This document shows positions 26,991 through 34,672 of a stretch of 64,000 nucleotides of DNA, piece by piece; position 1 is the first letter of the stretch; every line of letters begins with the position of its first letter. The DNA is from Roseateles_B sp051857535 (GTDB taxonomy: Bacteria; Pseudomonadota; Gammaproteobacteria; Burkholderiales; Burkholderiaceae_C): positions 505,062 through 569,061 of the forward strand of contig NZ_JBPZGY010000002.1 of NCBI RefSeq assembly GCF_051857535.1, written 5' to 3'. The position numbers and the translations under genes were made by a program. The notes beneath the pieces were generated by a model. It did no database searches and was not told where the DNA came from. It worked only from the letters and a program-made list of their open reading frames with translations.

Positions 26991-27899
26991 ATGGCCGACA
27001 GCATCAACACCACGCGCAGCTACGAATCCACCACGCCCCGGCGTGTCGCCTTCATCGGCCTGGGGGTGATGGGCCTGCCCATGGCCGGGCATCTGGCGCG
27101 TGCGGGCCATGCGGTGACGGTCTACAACCGCAGCCCGGCCAAGGTCCAGTCCTGGGTGGCTGAGTTCGGCGGGGCCTCGGCCCCGACGCCGGCCGAGGCT
27201 GCTCGCGAGGCTGATGCGGTCTTCGTCTGCGTAGGCAATGACGACGACCTGCGCTCCGTGCTGCTGGGCGAGACCGGTGCCTTCGCCGGCATGAAGGCGG
27301 GCGCCATCCTGGTGGACCACACCACGGCCTCGGCCGAGGTGGCCCGCGAGATGCACGCAGCGGCACGTTCGCGAGGCCTGCATTTCGTCGATGCGCCGGT
27401 GTCCGGTGGCCAGGCAGGTGCGGTCAATGGTCAGCTGACGGTCATGTGTGGCGGTGATGCCGAGCCCTTCGAGGCCATGAAGCCCGTGGCCCTGGCCTTT
27501 GCCCGCGCGGTGACGCGCGTGGGCGAGCCGGGGGCTGGTCAGCTGGCCAAGATGGTCAATCAGATCTGCATTGCGGGCCTGGTCCAGGGCCTGGCGGAGG
27601 CCATTGCCTTCGGTGCCCGTGCGGGCCTGGACATGAAGCAGGTGCTGGACGTCATCGGCAAGGGGGCAGCCCAGAGCTGGCAGATGGACAACCGCGGCAA
27701 GACCATGGTCGACGACCAGTTCAACTTCGGCTTCGCCGTGGACTGGATGCGCAAGGACCTGGGCCTGGTCCTGGACGAAGCCCGCCGCAATGGCGCCCAG
27801 CTGCCCGTCACGGCCCTCGTGGACCAGTTTTATGCTGATGTGCAGGGCATGGATGGCGGCCGCTGGGACACCTCAAGCCTGATCAAACGCTTGCGCTGA
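26991..27899 (+). CDS. NAD(P)-dependent beta-hydroxyacid dehydrogenase
   Basis: A 302-aa cytosolic oxidoreductase of the 3-hydroxyisobutyrate dehydrogenase / tartronate semialdehyde reductase family. The dinucleotide-binding motif FIGLGVMGLPMAGHLA lies near residue 20, the substrate-binding DAPVSGGQAGA near 135, and the catalytic Lys in GQLAKMVNQ near 187. Which beta-hydroxyacid is used cannot be told from sequence. It lies 12 bp after pilU and is probably read on the same transcript, without an obvious functional tie. It converges with the dolP-like gene. Confidence 0.88.
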   Translation: MADSINTTRSYESTTPRRVAFIGLGVMGLPMAGHLARAGHAVTVYNRSPAKVQSWVAEFGGASAPTPAEAAREADAVFVCVGNDDDLRSVLLGETGAFAGMKAGAILVDHTTASAEVAREMHAAARSRGLHFVDAPVSGGQAGAVNGQLTVMCGGDAEPFEAMKPVALAFARAVTRVGEPGAGQLAKMVNQICIAGLVQGLAEAIAFGARAGLDMKQVLDVIGKGAAQSWQMDNRGKTMVDDQFNFGFAVDWMRKDLGLVLDEARRNGAQLPVTALVDQFYADVQGMDGGRWDTSSLIKRLR

Positions 27900-27919
27900 A
27901 GCTGGCCGGCCCAGGGCGC

Positions 27920-28570
27920 TTATCTGGATTCGCTAGGCTTGGGCGGCTTGGGCGCCGTGCGGGCCAGTTCCTCTTCGGAAATGATCTCGAACATGCGCAC
28001 CACCTTCTTGACGCCGGCAACGCCTCGGGCGATCTCGCTGGCGCGGTGCGCCTCCCGCTCGGTGACGCGGCCCAGCATGAAGACCTCGCCGCGTTCCACG
28101 ACCACGTAGAAGGCGTTGGAGATCAGGTCCCGGGCGTCGACCAGGCTGGCTTTGATCTTGCCCGCGATGAGCATGTCGTTCGAGCGAGCGCTCAGTGAAC
28201 TGATGAATCCCACCTGCAGTTCATTGGCCACACGCCCGACGTTCTCCACTTCCGCAACGATGCGTTCGGCCTCGGCCCTGTCTTGCTCGTTGCGGGTCTC
28301 TCCGGTCAGCAGCACCACGCGGTTGTAGCTGTTGATGTTGATGTGGACGCGGTCCCCCAGCTTGTCTGCTAGGCGCTTGCCCGCCTTGAGCTCGATGCCC
28401 TGGTCTTCCAACTGGGTCCCCGAGGTTCGACGGTCGGTGGCCACCATGGCCGTGCCGACCATGCTGCCCACCACCAGCGGCGCGCAGGCCGTCAGCAGGC
28501 CGCAGCCCAGCGCGGCGATGAGGGGAAGGGCGGAGAGGGCGCGCGCGCGGCGCGAGGGGTTCGCTTGCAT
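27920..28570 (-). CDS. BON-domain lipoprotein, DolP/YraP-like
   Basis: A 216-aa outer membrane lipoprotein. The signal peptide ends in the lipobox LLTAC, so acylation is at Cys near residue 29. Two BON domains follow, at about 60-125 (VHININSYNRVVLLTGETRN) and 135-200 (FYVVVERGEVFMLGRVTERE). In E. coli DolP supports envelope integrity and the BAM machinery. The neighbours match the E. coli rsmI-lpoA-yraN-diaA-dolP cluster, here without lpoA, which strengthens the call. The C-terminal KPPKPSESR tail is local. Confidence 0.9.
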   Translation of the reverse strand: MQANPSRRARALSALPLIAALGCGLLTACAPLVVGSMVGTAMVATDRRTSGTQLEDQGIELKAGKRLADKLGDRVHININSYNRVVLLTGETRNEQDRAEAERIVAEVENVGRVANELQVGFISSLSARSNDMLIAGKIKASLVDARDLISNAFYVVVERGEVFMLGRVTEREAHRASEIARGVAGVKKVVRMFEIISEEELARTAPKPPKPSESR

Positions 28571-28581
28571 GATTCAGCCTT

Positions 28582-28595
28582 GGGGTCAGGTCTTG
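28582..28595 (-). repeat. copy of the dispersed CAAGACCTGACCCC motif
   Basis: On the minus strand this short gap between diaA and the dolP-like gene reads CAAGACCTGACCCC. The same 13-14 bases occur at 23101-23114, 37498-37510 and 42760-42772. Fourteen identical bases recurring within 64 kb are not expected by chance. Confidence 0.55.
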
Positions 28596-28627
28596 ATTCG
28601 ATCAGTCTTGACCGGATCAGCAAAAAG

Positions 28628-29212
28628 TCATTCCTCGATGCCCAGCAACTGGGCGTCGATGGCGTCGCACAGGCAATGGCACAGCAGCCGGTAACCCTCG
28701 GCCACGCGGGCGAAGCGGCTGTGGGGCAGCCGCAGCTGTACGTCGGTGTCCAGAAGGCCGGCACGCAGGGCTTCATCCTGGCTGCCGCTGAGCAACACCA
28801 CGCTCATGTCCTGGGCATGGGCAGCGTCCAGCAGGGGCACCAGGCTGGCCGCACTGCCGCTGGGGTTGTCGATCAGCAGCAGCAGGTCGCCGGGGTGGCC
28901 CAGGGTCTGGATCTGGCGGGCCAGGGCGGCGGCTTCGTCCAGCGGGCCGGGCCCCTGGTGCAGCAGGGCATTGATGGCGATGGCCGCCAGGCCTGGGCGC
29001 TCCTGCTCGAAGCGGCCCATCAGCAGCGCCGCCAGATAGCCGGCATCCTGCGCGGCCAGGCCGCCGCCGACGCACAGCAGGCGGCCACCGCCGGTGATGC
29101 CGTCGACCAGCATCTGCGCGGCCAGGGCCATGGGGCGGGAGAGAGGCTCGGCGACCTGGTAGAGCAGGTCGGCGCTCTCGAAGAACTGTTGTTGGATGCG
29201 TTGTTCAAGCAT
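28628..29212 (-). CDS. diaA: SIS-domain protein DiaA / phosphoheptose isomerase-like
   Basis: A 194-aa cytosolic SIS protein. The family start FFESADLLYQVAEPL and the sugar-phosphate loop GGRLLCVGGGLAAQDAGYLA (residues about 42-61) are seen, with the second loop LLLLIDNPSGSAASL near 118. GmhA has GNGGS-type residues where this has GGGLA, so isomerase activity is doubtful. DiaA, which binds DnaA and aids replication initiation, fits better. Position between yraN and a dolP-like gene, as in E. coli, supports DiaA. Not shown directly: DnaA binding. Confidence 0.85.
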   Translation of the reverse strand: MLEQRIQQQFFESADLLYQVAEPLSRPMALAAQMLVDGITGGGRLLCVGGGLAAQDAGYLAALLMGRFEQERPGLAAIAINALLHQGPGPLDEAAALARQIQTLGHPGDLLLLIDNPSGSAASLVPLLDAAHAQDMSVVLLSGSQDEALRAGLLDTDVQLRLPHSRFARVAEGYRLLCHCLCDAIDAQLLGIEE

Positions 29213-29251
29213 TGGCGCGCATGATAAGCCAGGGGCTGCACCGGCACGGGT

Positions 29252-29668
29252 TTACCCCGCATCGAATGCGGCTTGCAGCCAGAGCAGCTGTGGGCCGTCA
29301 ATGGCGACGACATCGAAGCGGCAAGGGGGAGGCTGGCGGTAGCGCAGCAGGAAGTGCTGGGCCGCAAAGAGGATGCGCCGCCGCTTGCCGGCCCCGATGG
29401 AGGCCGCCGCGCCGCCATGTGCGGCCGAACGCCGGGCACGCACCTCGACGAAGACCAGGCTGCCGGCGGCGTCCAGCAGGATGAGGTCGATCTCGCCGCC
29501 AGGGGCATGAGGCCCCCGCGCCACCCGATAATTGCGCTCCAGCAGCCGCATGCCCTGCGCCTGCAGATGCCGCAGCGCTTGCTGCTCGGCCTCTGCCCCG
29601 CGGGCCTGGCGGCTTTTGCCGTCCCCGCAGGGGGGCGGCCCTGACCTGAAGGCGCTCCACTTGAACAT
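29252..29668 (-). CDS. yraN: YraN family protein (UPF0102)
   Basis: A 138-aa small cytosolic protein with an endonuclease-like fold of unknown exact role. The family core is present: RGAEAEQQALRHLQAQGM, then GGEIDLILLDAAGSLVFVEV, with the acidic D and E-V residues of a PD-(D/E)XK site, and KRRRILFAAQHFL. The start at 29668 follows AAGAGG by 7 bases. It is divergent from rsmI; the two starts are only about 16 bp apart. This arrangement is a variation on the E. coli cluster, where both are on one strand. Confidence 0.9.
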   Translation of the reverse strand: MFKWSAFRSGPPPCGDGKSRQARGAEAEQQALRHLQAQGMRLLERNYRVARGPHAPGGEIDLILLDAAGSLVFVEVRARRSAAHGGAAASIGAGKRRRILFAAQHFLLRYRQPPPCRFDVVAIDGPQLLWLQAAFDAG

Positions 29669-29684
29669 CGATGCCTCTTTGCTG

Positions 29685-30575
29685 ATGCAGGCCGCCCGCG
29701 CGGCGGCCGGTGGCCAGCAGTATCCGGCCAGCACGCTCTATCTGGTGCCTACGCCCATCGGCAATATGGCGGACGTCAGCCTGCGCTGCCTGCACGTGCT
29801 GGCACTGGTGGACGCCGTGGCCTGCGAGGACACCCGCGTCAGCGGCCAGTTGCTGCATCACCTGGGCCTGCACAAGCCTCTGATCAGCCTGCACCAGCAC
29901 AACGAGCAATCGGCCTCGGCGGCCCTGGTGGGGCGGCTGCAGGCGGGCGAGCGTATCGCCTATGTGTCCGATGCCGGCACGCCGGCGGTGTCGGACCCGG
30001 GCGCGGTGCTGGTGGCGGCCGTTGCCAAGGCCGGTCTGCGCGTGATGCCCCTGCCCGGGCCTTCGGCGGTAGTCACGGCTCTGAGTGCTGCGGGCGATGT
30101 GCGGGCGCAGGGCTTTGCCTTTGCCGGCTTCCTCCCACCCAAGGGACAGGAGCGCCGCACGCGGCTGCAGGCCCTGCTGGGGTCGGCCCAAAGCCAGGTG
30201 CTCTTCGAAGCGCCGCATCGCATCGCCCAGCTGTTGGCCTTGCTGGCAGAGCTGGCGCCGACGCAGACGCTCAGCATCTGCCGTGAGCTGACCAAGCAGT
30301 TCGAGACTGTGCATACCGGCCCGGCCGCCGGCATGCCGGGCTGGCTGGCGGCGGATCCTCAACGGGAGCGCGGCGAGTTCGTGTTGGTGCTGCATGCCGA
30401 GCCACCGCAAGTCGCCAGTGAGGACTTGCCGGCAGAGGTGGCACGCATGCTGGAGCGTTTGCTGCAGGAGCTGCCGCTCAAGCAGGCCGTGCAAATTGCT
30501 ACCGACCTCAGCGGCTTGCCGCGCAACAGTCTGTACGAAGCCGGCTTGCAGATGAAGAAGGCTGCCGGGGCTTGA
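29685..30575 (+). CDS. rsmI: 16S rRNA (cytidine1402-2'-O)-methyltransferase RsmI
   Basis: About 296 aa, an SAM-dependent methyltransferase of the tetrapyrrole methylase fold that modifies C1402 in the ribosomal P site. Seen: LYLVPTPIGNMADVSLR at the N-terminus, ACEDTR, the SAM loop VSDAGTPAVSDPG near residue 90, and PGPSAVVTALSAAG. The start is uncertain: ATG 29685 is used here, but a TTG at 29661 has a better ribosome binding site (GAAGG) and would overlap the yraN start region. Anything further upstream is yraN antisense. Confidence 0.93.
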   Translation: MQAARAAAGGQQYPASTLYLVPTPIGNMADVSLRCLHVLALVDAVACEDTRVSGQLLHHLGLHKPLISLHQHNEQSASAALVGRLQAGERIAYVSDAGTPAVSDPGAVLVAAVAKAGLRVMPLPGPSAVVTALSAAGDVRAQGFAFAGFLPPKGQERRTRLQALLGSAQSQVLFEAPHRIAQLLALLAELAPTQTLSICRELTKQFETVHTGPAAGMPGWLAADPQRERGEFVLVLHAEPPQVASEDLPAEVARMLERLLQELPLKQAVQIATDLSGLPRNSLYEAGLQMKKAAGA

Positions 30576-30744
30576 CACCGCCGGGCCGGAGCGGCCTCAG
30601 GGGCGGCGGTGCTCACTCGCTCACGGGATGAGCTGGGGCATGCGGCTGTGAATCGCCAGCCGGATCAGCGAGGCTGGATCAGCGAGCTGCGCCGTGGGGC
30701 GCCGCCGCGCGCCAGCTCAATTGCCGGCTGAGGTCCGGATTGAT

Positions 30745-30816
30745 GCGCCGCTCAGTGCGCCGCTCAGTACGCCGCTCAGTGCGCAACTCAATGCCCAGCT
30801 CAGTGCGCCGCTCAGT
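30745..30816. repeat. 12-bp tandem repeat, six units
   Basis: Six consecutive 12-base units with consensus GCGCCGCTCAGT: units 1, 2 and 6 are identical (30745-30756, 30757-30768, 30805-30816), unit 3 differs by one base, and units 4 and 5 by two to four. The last unit contains the stop codon of the small basic protein gene, read on the other strand. As the unit is a multiple of 3, copy number changes do not break frames, but the array lies after the stop. Confidence 0.85.
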
Positions 30817-31171
30817 TTCCAGCGGCGCTTGCGCCCTTGGCATTGTGCTTGGCGTGGTGAATGTCCTTGCTGGCGGCGTCCTGCATGCGGTGCAGGCGGC
30901 GGCGCTCGTGCTTGGTGACGGTGCCGTCAGACTTGGCCTGGGCTTCGGCCTGGTTGATGCGGCCCTGCTCGCGCTCCAGGCGCCGGGTCTCGCGGGCGGT
31001 CAGGCTGCCGGAGGCAGCACCTTGGGCGATGCGGGCCTGCTGCTTGGCTTCACGCTGGTCGGCTCGCGGGGTGGACGGCGGCGTGGGTTCCTGGGCCTGG
31101 ACGCCGAGGGCGGCGGCGCTGCCGAGGGCGAGAACGGTAATCAGGCGGGTCATCGAGGTTGAGAAGCTCAT
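30812..31171 (-). CDS. small exported basic protein, unknown function
   Basis: A 119-aa protein with a signal peptide (LITVLALGSAAALGVQAQ, cleavage near residue 26). The mature part is hydrophilic, helical and rich in Lys, Arg, Gln and Ala. It carries two related segments (LTARETRRLEREQGRINQAE and VTKHERRRLHRMQDAASKD), each of the form T-x-x-E-x-R-R-L. This duplicated motif is seen in a group of small periplasmic proteins of unknown role in Burkholderiales. The start follows AAGGAG at 8 bases. It is divergent from tldD. A 12-bp repeat array begins at the stop codon. Confidence 0.75.
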   Translation of the reverse strand: MSFSTSMTRLITVLALGSAAALGVQAQEPTPPSTPRADQREAKQQARIAQGAASGSLTARETRRLEREQGRINQAEAQAKSDGTVTKHERRRLHRMQDAASKDIHHAKHNAKGASAAGN

Positions 31172-31380
31172 CGTGGCACTCCTTGTTGGGTTGCTTGTGG
31201 TTTCTGAGGGGCACGCCGGCACTGCGCCGGCTGTGAGGTGATAACGCCAGCCCTTGCGCTGGCGGAGACAACGCTCCTGTAAAGAACGGTGAAAGCACAG
31301 CATGCCGCTGAGCCGCCAAAGATGCATCGGCAGAAGGGGTGAAAGCCCGCATGGGGCTGGGCAGGGGCAGCGCTCCTACA

Positions 31381-32853
31381 ATGGCTCGCATGATTTCGCG
31401 CGAACCCACCATCGCCCGTCTGGCGACCGCCCGCAGCCAACTGCTGGAACCCTTCGGCCTCACCGAGGCGACGCTCGCCAAGGCCTTGCGGCTGATCACC
31501 GAGCATCGTGTCGATGACGCGGACCTGTACTTCCAGACCACCCGCGCCGAGGGCTGGAGCCTCGAGGAGGGCATCGTCAAGAGTGGCAGCTTCTCCATTG
31601 ACCAGGGCGTGGGTGTTCGTGCCGTGGCCGGCGAGAAGACGGCTTTCGCCTACTCGGACGACATCTCCGAGAACGCACTGATGGACGCCGCCCGCACCGT
31701 GCGCAGCATTGCCGCCGCAGGCCAGAGCCGCCGGGTCAGGGTGCCCGGTGAGCCGGTGATTGCCGCCAGCCGTTCGCTGTACGGTGACGCCGATCCCATC
31801 GCCAGCCTGGACAGCGCTGAGAAGGTCGCCCTGCTGGAGCGCGCCGAGCGCATGGCCCGCGCCAAGGACCCGCGCATCGTGCAGGTCATGGCCGGCCTGG
31901 CCGCTGAGCACGATGTGGTGCTGATCGCCCGCGCCGATGGCACCCTGGCCGCGGACGTCCGCCCCCTGGTGCGTCTGTCGGTCACCGTGATCGCCGAGCA
32001 GGGCGATCGCCGCGAAGTGGGCACGGGCGGCGGCGGCGGCCGTTTCGGCCTCGCCTATTTCACCGATGAGATGATCGCTTCCTACGCCGAGGATGCCGTC
32101 AAGGCTGCACTGACCAATCTGGAATCCCGCCCGGCCCCGGCCGGCGAGATGACCGTGGTCCTGGGCCCGGGCTGGCCCGGCGTACTGCTGCACGAGGCCG
32201 TGGGCCATGGCCTGGAGGGCGACTTCAATCGCAAGGGGTCCAGCGCCTTCGCCGGCCGTATCGGCCAGCGCGTGGCCGCCAAGGGCGTCACCGTGCTGGA
32301 CGACGGCACCCTGGCCGATCGCCGCGGCTCCCTCAATGTGGACGATGAAGGCCACCCTTCGCAAGCCAATGTGCTGATCGAGGACGGCATCCTCAAGGGC
32401 TACATCCAGGACGCCATGAACGCCCGCCTGATGAAGGTGGCGCCCACCGGCAATGGCCGTCGCGAGAGCTACGCCCACCTCCCCATGCCCCGCATGACCA
32501 ACACCTACATGCTGGGCGGGGACAAGGATCCGGCCGAGATCATCGCCAGCATCGACAAGGGCCTCTACGCCACCAACTTCGGCGGCGGGCAGGTCGACAT
32601 CACCAGCGGCAAGTTCGTTTTCTCGGCAAGCGAGGCTTTCTGGGTCGAGAAGGGCCAGATCCAGTACCCGGTCAAGGGCGCGACCATCATCGGCAATGGC
32701 CCCGACGCCCTGACCCGCGTCAGCATGATCGGCAACGACATGGCCCTGGACACCGGCGTGGGCGTCTGCGGCAAGGAAGGCCAGAGCGTGCCGGTGGGCG
32801 TGGGCCAGCCGACCCTGCGCATCGATGGCCTGACCGTGGGCGGCACGGCCTGA
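31381..32853 (+). CDS. tldD: metalloprotease TldD
   Basis: A 490-aa subunit of the TldD/TldE protease, which removes leader parts of modified peptides and degrades unfolded peptides in the cytosol. The zinc motif HEAVGHGLEGD lies near residue 271, with the distal Cys ligand in VGVCGKEGQSVPVG near 464. The family features GVGVRAV and YIQDAMNARLM are present. ATG 31381 or the next in-frame ATG at 31390 are both possible. tldE (pmbA) is not in the window, as is common. Confidence 0.94.
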   Translation: MARMISREPTIARLATARSQLLEPFGLTEATLAKALRLITEHRVDDADLYFQTTRAEGWSLEEGIVKSGSFSIDQGVGVRAVAGEKTAFAYSDDISENALMDAARTVRSIAAAGQSRRVRVPGEPVIAASRSLYGDADPIASLDSAEKVALLERAERMARAKDPRIVQVMAGLAAEHDVVLIARADGTLAADVRPLVRLSVTVIAEQGDRREVGTGGGGGRFGLAYFTDEMIASYAEDAVKAALTNLESRPAPAGEMTVVLGPGWPGVLLHEAVGHGLEGDFNRKGSSAFAGRIGQRVAAKGVTVLDDGTLADRRGSLNVDDEGHPSQANVLIEDGILKGYIQDAMNARLMKVAPTGNGRRESYAHLPMPRMTNTYMLGGDKDPAEIIASIDKGLYATNFGGGQVDITSGKFVFSASEAFWVEKGQIQYPVKGATIIGNGPDALTRVSMIGNDMALDTGVGVCGKEGQSVPVGVGQPTLRIDGLTVGGTA

Positions 32854-32997
32854 TCAGGGCCTGGACGCTGCCGGATCACGGGCCGTCAACCTGCCTTGAT
32901 CCGACGCAAGATGCGGCGCCAAGACAACACATCCGCGGCAGGCCCGCAGGCAGGCAGGCTTGACGCCCTCGCGCCCTCGCAGGCAGTATTCGCCACC

Positions 32998-33072
32998 ATG
33001 CACTCGCCGAAGTTTTACTTTGCCTTTTTTTGGTTCTCGCACCGCACCGGCGGAGGAGAGGCGAACGCGTAA
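32998..33072 (+). CDS. aromatic-rich leader peptide of the DAHP synthase gene
   Basis: A 24-codon reading frame, ATG to TAA, ending 108 bases before the DAHP synthase gene. Residues 6-13 read FYFAFFWF: five Phe, one Tyr and one Trp in eight codons, an extreme bias typical of attenuation leader peptides such as that of pheA. A terminator and a competing antiterminator follow (listed separately). Weak points: no good ribosome binding site is visible upstream of the ATG. Expression is thus unproven, but the composition and position are hard to explain otherwise. Confidence 0.8.
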   Translation: MHSPKFYFAFFWFSHRTGGGEANA

Positions 33073-33130
33073 CCCCAGACACGCAACGAATCTCTAAAGA
33101 CCGCCGGGCCTCCCCCGGCGGTTTTTTTTT
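33005..33130 (+). promoter_or_regulatory. candidate ribosome-mediated attenuator
   Basis: Four RNA arms can be drawn. Arm 1 (33005-33009, CGCCG) lies in the leader codons; arm 2 (33047-33053, CCGGCGG) follows the aromatic codons; arm 3 (33101-33107, CCGCCGG) can pair either with arm 2 (7 bp, antiterminator) or with arm 4 (33114-33122, CCCGGCGGT; terminator). A ribosome stalled at the Phe/Tyr/Trp codons would block arm 1 and leave arm 2 to sequester arm 3, so the synthase is expressed when charged aromatic tRNA is low. A TTGACG at 32960 with a poor -10 could be the promoter, but it would leave almost no leader ahead of the ATG. Confidence 0.7.
33100..33130 (+). terminator. attenuator terminator hairpin
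   Basis: Perfect 9-bp stem ACCGCCGGG / CCCGGCGGT with a 5-base loop (33109-33113), followed directly by nine T. It stands 51 bases before the DAHP synthase start and 27 bases after the leader stop codon, i.e. in front of the gene rather than after one. Confidence 0.9.
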
Positions 33131-33180
33131 GCCACTGCGTCGTCGGCCCCATCTCCGCAGAACAATCAGAAAGCCTGACC

Positions 33181-34320
33181 ATGAATGCCAAGACCCTCAG
33201 CTCCTCGTCGTCTGCCGCACACCAGGCCGAGCGCTGGTACTCGCCTCAGGACAAGACCAGCCAGACCGACGACGAACGCATCCGCGACATCACCCCGCTG
33301 CCGCCGCCCGAGCACCTGATCCGCTTCTTCCCCATCGGCGGCACGCCCATGGAGAAGCTGGTGGTGGGCACGCGCCAGGCCATCCGGCGCATCATGCAGC
33401 GCAAGGATGATCGCCTGCTGGTCATCATCGGCCCTTGCTCCATTCACGACCCTGCCGCGGCGCTGGAGTACGCCCGCCGCCTGATGGTGGAGCGCCAGAA
33501 GTACGCCGATACGCTGGAGATCGTGATGCGGGTCTACTTCGAGAAGCCTCGCACCACGGTGGGCTGGAAGGGGCTCATCAACGATCCCTATCTGGACGAG
33601 AGCTACCGCATCGACGAGGGCCTGCGCATCGCTCGCCAGCTGCTGCTGGAGATCAACCGCTTGGGGCTTCCCGCCGCGGTGGAGTTCCTGGACGTGATCT
33701 CGCCGCAGTACATCGGTGACCTCATCTCCTGGGGCGCCATCGGGGCCCGCACCACCGAGAGCCAGGTGCACCGCGAGCTGGCCTCCGGCCTCTCGGCGCC
33801 CATCGGCTTCAAGAACGGCACCGACGGCAACATCAAGATCGCCACCGACGCCATCCAGGCGGCAGCCCGCCCGCACCACTTCCTCTCGGTCCACAAGAAC
33901 GGCCAGGTGGCCATCGTCGAGACCAAGGGCAACAAGGACTGCCACGTGATCCTTCGCGGCGGCAAGGCGCCCAACTACGACGCCGAGAGCGTGGCCGCCG
34001 CCTGCAAGGACCTGGCCGCCGCCAAGCTGGACACCACGCTGATGGTGGACTGCTCGCATGCCAACAGCTCCAAACAGCACCTGCGCCAGCTGGAGGTGGC
34101 GCGTGACATCGGCGTCCAGGTGGCCGAGGGCAGCAAGCAGATCTTCGGTGTCATGGTCGAAAGCCATCTGCACGACGGCGCCCAGAAGTTCACGCCGGGC
34201 AAGGACGATCCCGCCAAGCTGGAATACGGCAAGAGCATCACCGACGCCTGCCTGGGTTGGGACGACTCGCTGGCGGTGCTGGAGGTGTTGTCCGAAGCCG
34301 TCAAGGCGTCCCGCGGCTGA
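33181..34320 (+). CDS. aroG: 3-deoxy-7-phosphoheptulonate synthase, class I (AroF/G/H type)
   Basis: A 379-aa cytosolic enzyme joining phosphoenolpyruvate and erythrose 4-phosphate, the first step of the shikimate pathway. Seen: LVIIGPCSIHDPAAALEYA with the metal-site Cys near residue 85, VYFEKPRTTVGWKGLINDP, and VMVESHLHDGAQ. The N-terminal extension typical of the feedback-regulated AroG-type enzymes is present, about 25 residues longer than in E. coli (SSSSSAA); which amino acid inhibits it cannot be read. The leader peptide and terminator upstream point to transcriptional control by aromatic amino acids. The gene symbol follows overall resemblance. Confidence 0.93.
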   Translation: MNAKTLSSSSSAAHQAERWYSPQDKTSQTDDERIRDITPLPPPEHLIRFFPIGGTPMEKLVVGTRQAIRRIMQRKDDRLLVIIGPCSIHDPAAALEYARRLMVERQKYADTLEIVMRVYFEKPRTTVGWKGLINDPYLDESYRIDEGLRIARQLLLEINRLGLPAAVEFLDVISPQYIGDLISWGAIGARTTESQVHRELASGLSAPIGFKNGTDGNIKIATDAIQAAARPHHFLSVHKNGQVAIVETKGNKDCHVILRGGKAPNYDAESVAAACKDLAAAKLDTTLMVDCSHANSSKQHLRQLEVARDIGVQVAEGSKQIFGVMVESHLHDGAQKFTPGKDDPAKLEYGKSITDACLGWDDSLAVLEVLSEAVKASRG

Positions 34321-34360
34321 GGCCCCTGGGCTAGGATGATGCTCACAGGAGGCTCAAGCC

Positions 34361-34672
34361 ATGCGCAGTGAAGTCCAGGTCGTGTACGGCCCCGGCGAGG
34401 AGGTCCATCTGGCGGTCGATGCGGCCGAGGTGCTGAGTTTCGACGCAGCCCGCCAGTGGCTGGACGAGCAGTTTGTCAAGCATGGCTGCGAGCCCATGCG
34501 CGGCTCCGGCAAGGTGCTGATCGCCGACAAGATCCTGGGCGTGGCGGCCGCCGTCGGTGCAGCGGCCTTGCGCGATCCGGCCTTCGGCCTGGATTTCGCC
34601 CGTGCGGCTTCCGGCGCCCTCAGCAAGGCCCTGGTCAAGGTGGACGTGGCGCGGCTCGCCGTCTCGTTCTGA
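34361..34672 (+). CDS. small conserved-looking protein, unknown function
   Basis: A 103-aa acidic-then-helical protein preceded by a strong ribosome binding site (AGGAGG, 8 bases before ATG). The N-terminal third is beta-like (VQVVYGPGEEVHLAVDAAEV). The C-terminal half is Ala-rich and possibly amphipathic or membrane-associating (ILGVAAAVGAAALRDPAFGL). I do not recognise a family. It begins 40 bp after the DAHP synthase stop on the same strand, so it probably shares the attenuated transcript. Coding status is supported by the ribosome binding site and codon pattern. Confidence 0.7.
   Translation: MRSEVQVVYGPGEEVHLAVDAAEVLSFDAARQWLDEQFVKHGCEPMRGSGKVLIADKILGVAAAVGAAALRDPAFGLDFARAASGALSKALVKVDVARLAVSF

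Noticed and set aside
29661..29684. TTG start for RsmI at 29661
   Set aside because: It has the better ribosome binding site, but an ATG at 29685 lies closer to the conserved start and avoids overlap with yraN; left open rather than adopted.
30745..30816. CRISPR-like array
   Set aside because: Units are 12 bp, directly adjacent, with no spacers and no cas genes.
30694..30918. Plus-strand frame across the 12-bp repeats encoding an APLS repeat protein
   Set aside because: The repetition comes from the DNA array itself; there is no ribosome binding site and the frame runs into the antisense of the small exported protein.
32854..32997. Firm promoter for the attenuated DAHP synthase transcript
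   Set aside because: TTGACG at 32960 has only weak -10 partners 17-18 bases on, and would start the RNA about two bases before the leader ATG. Mentioned as a possibility but not listed as a promoter.
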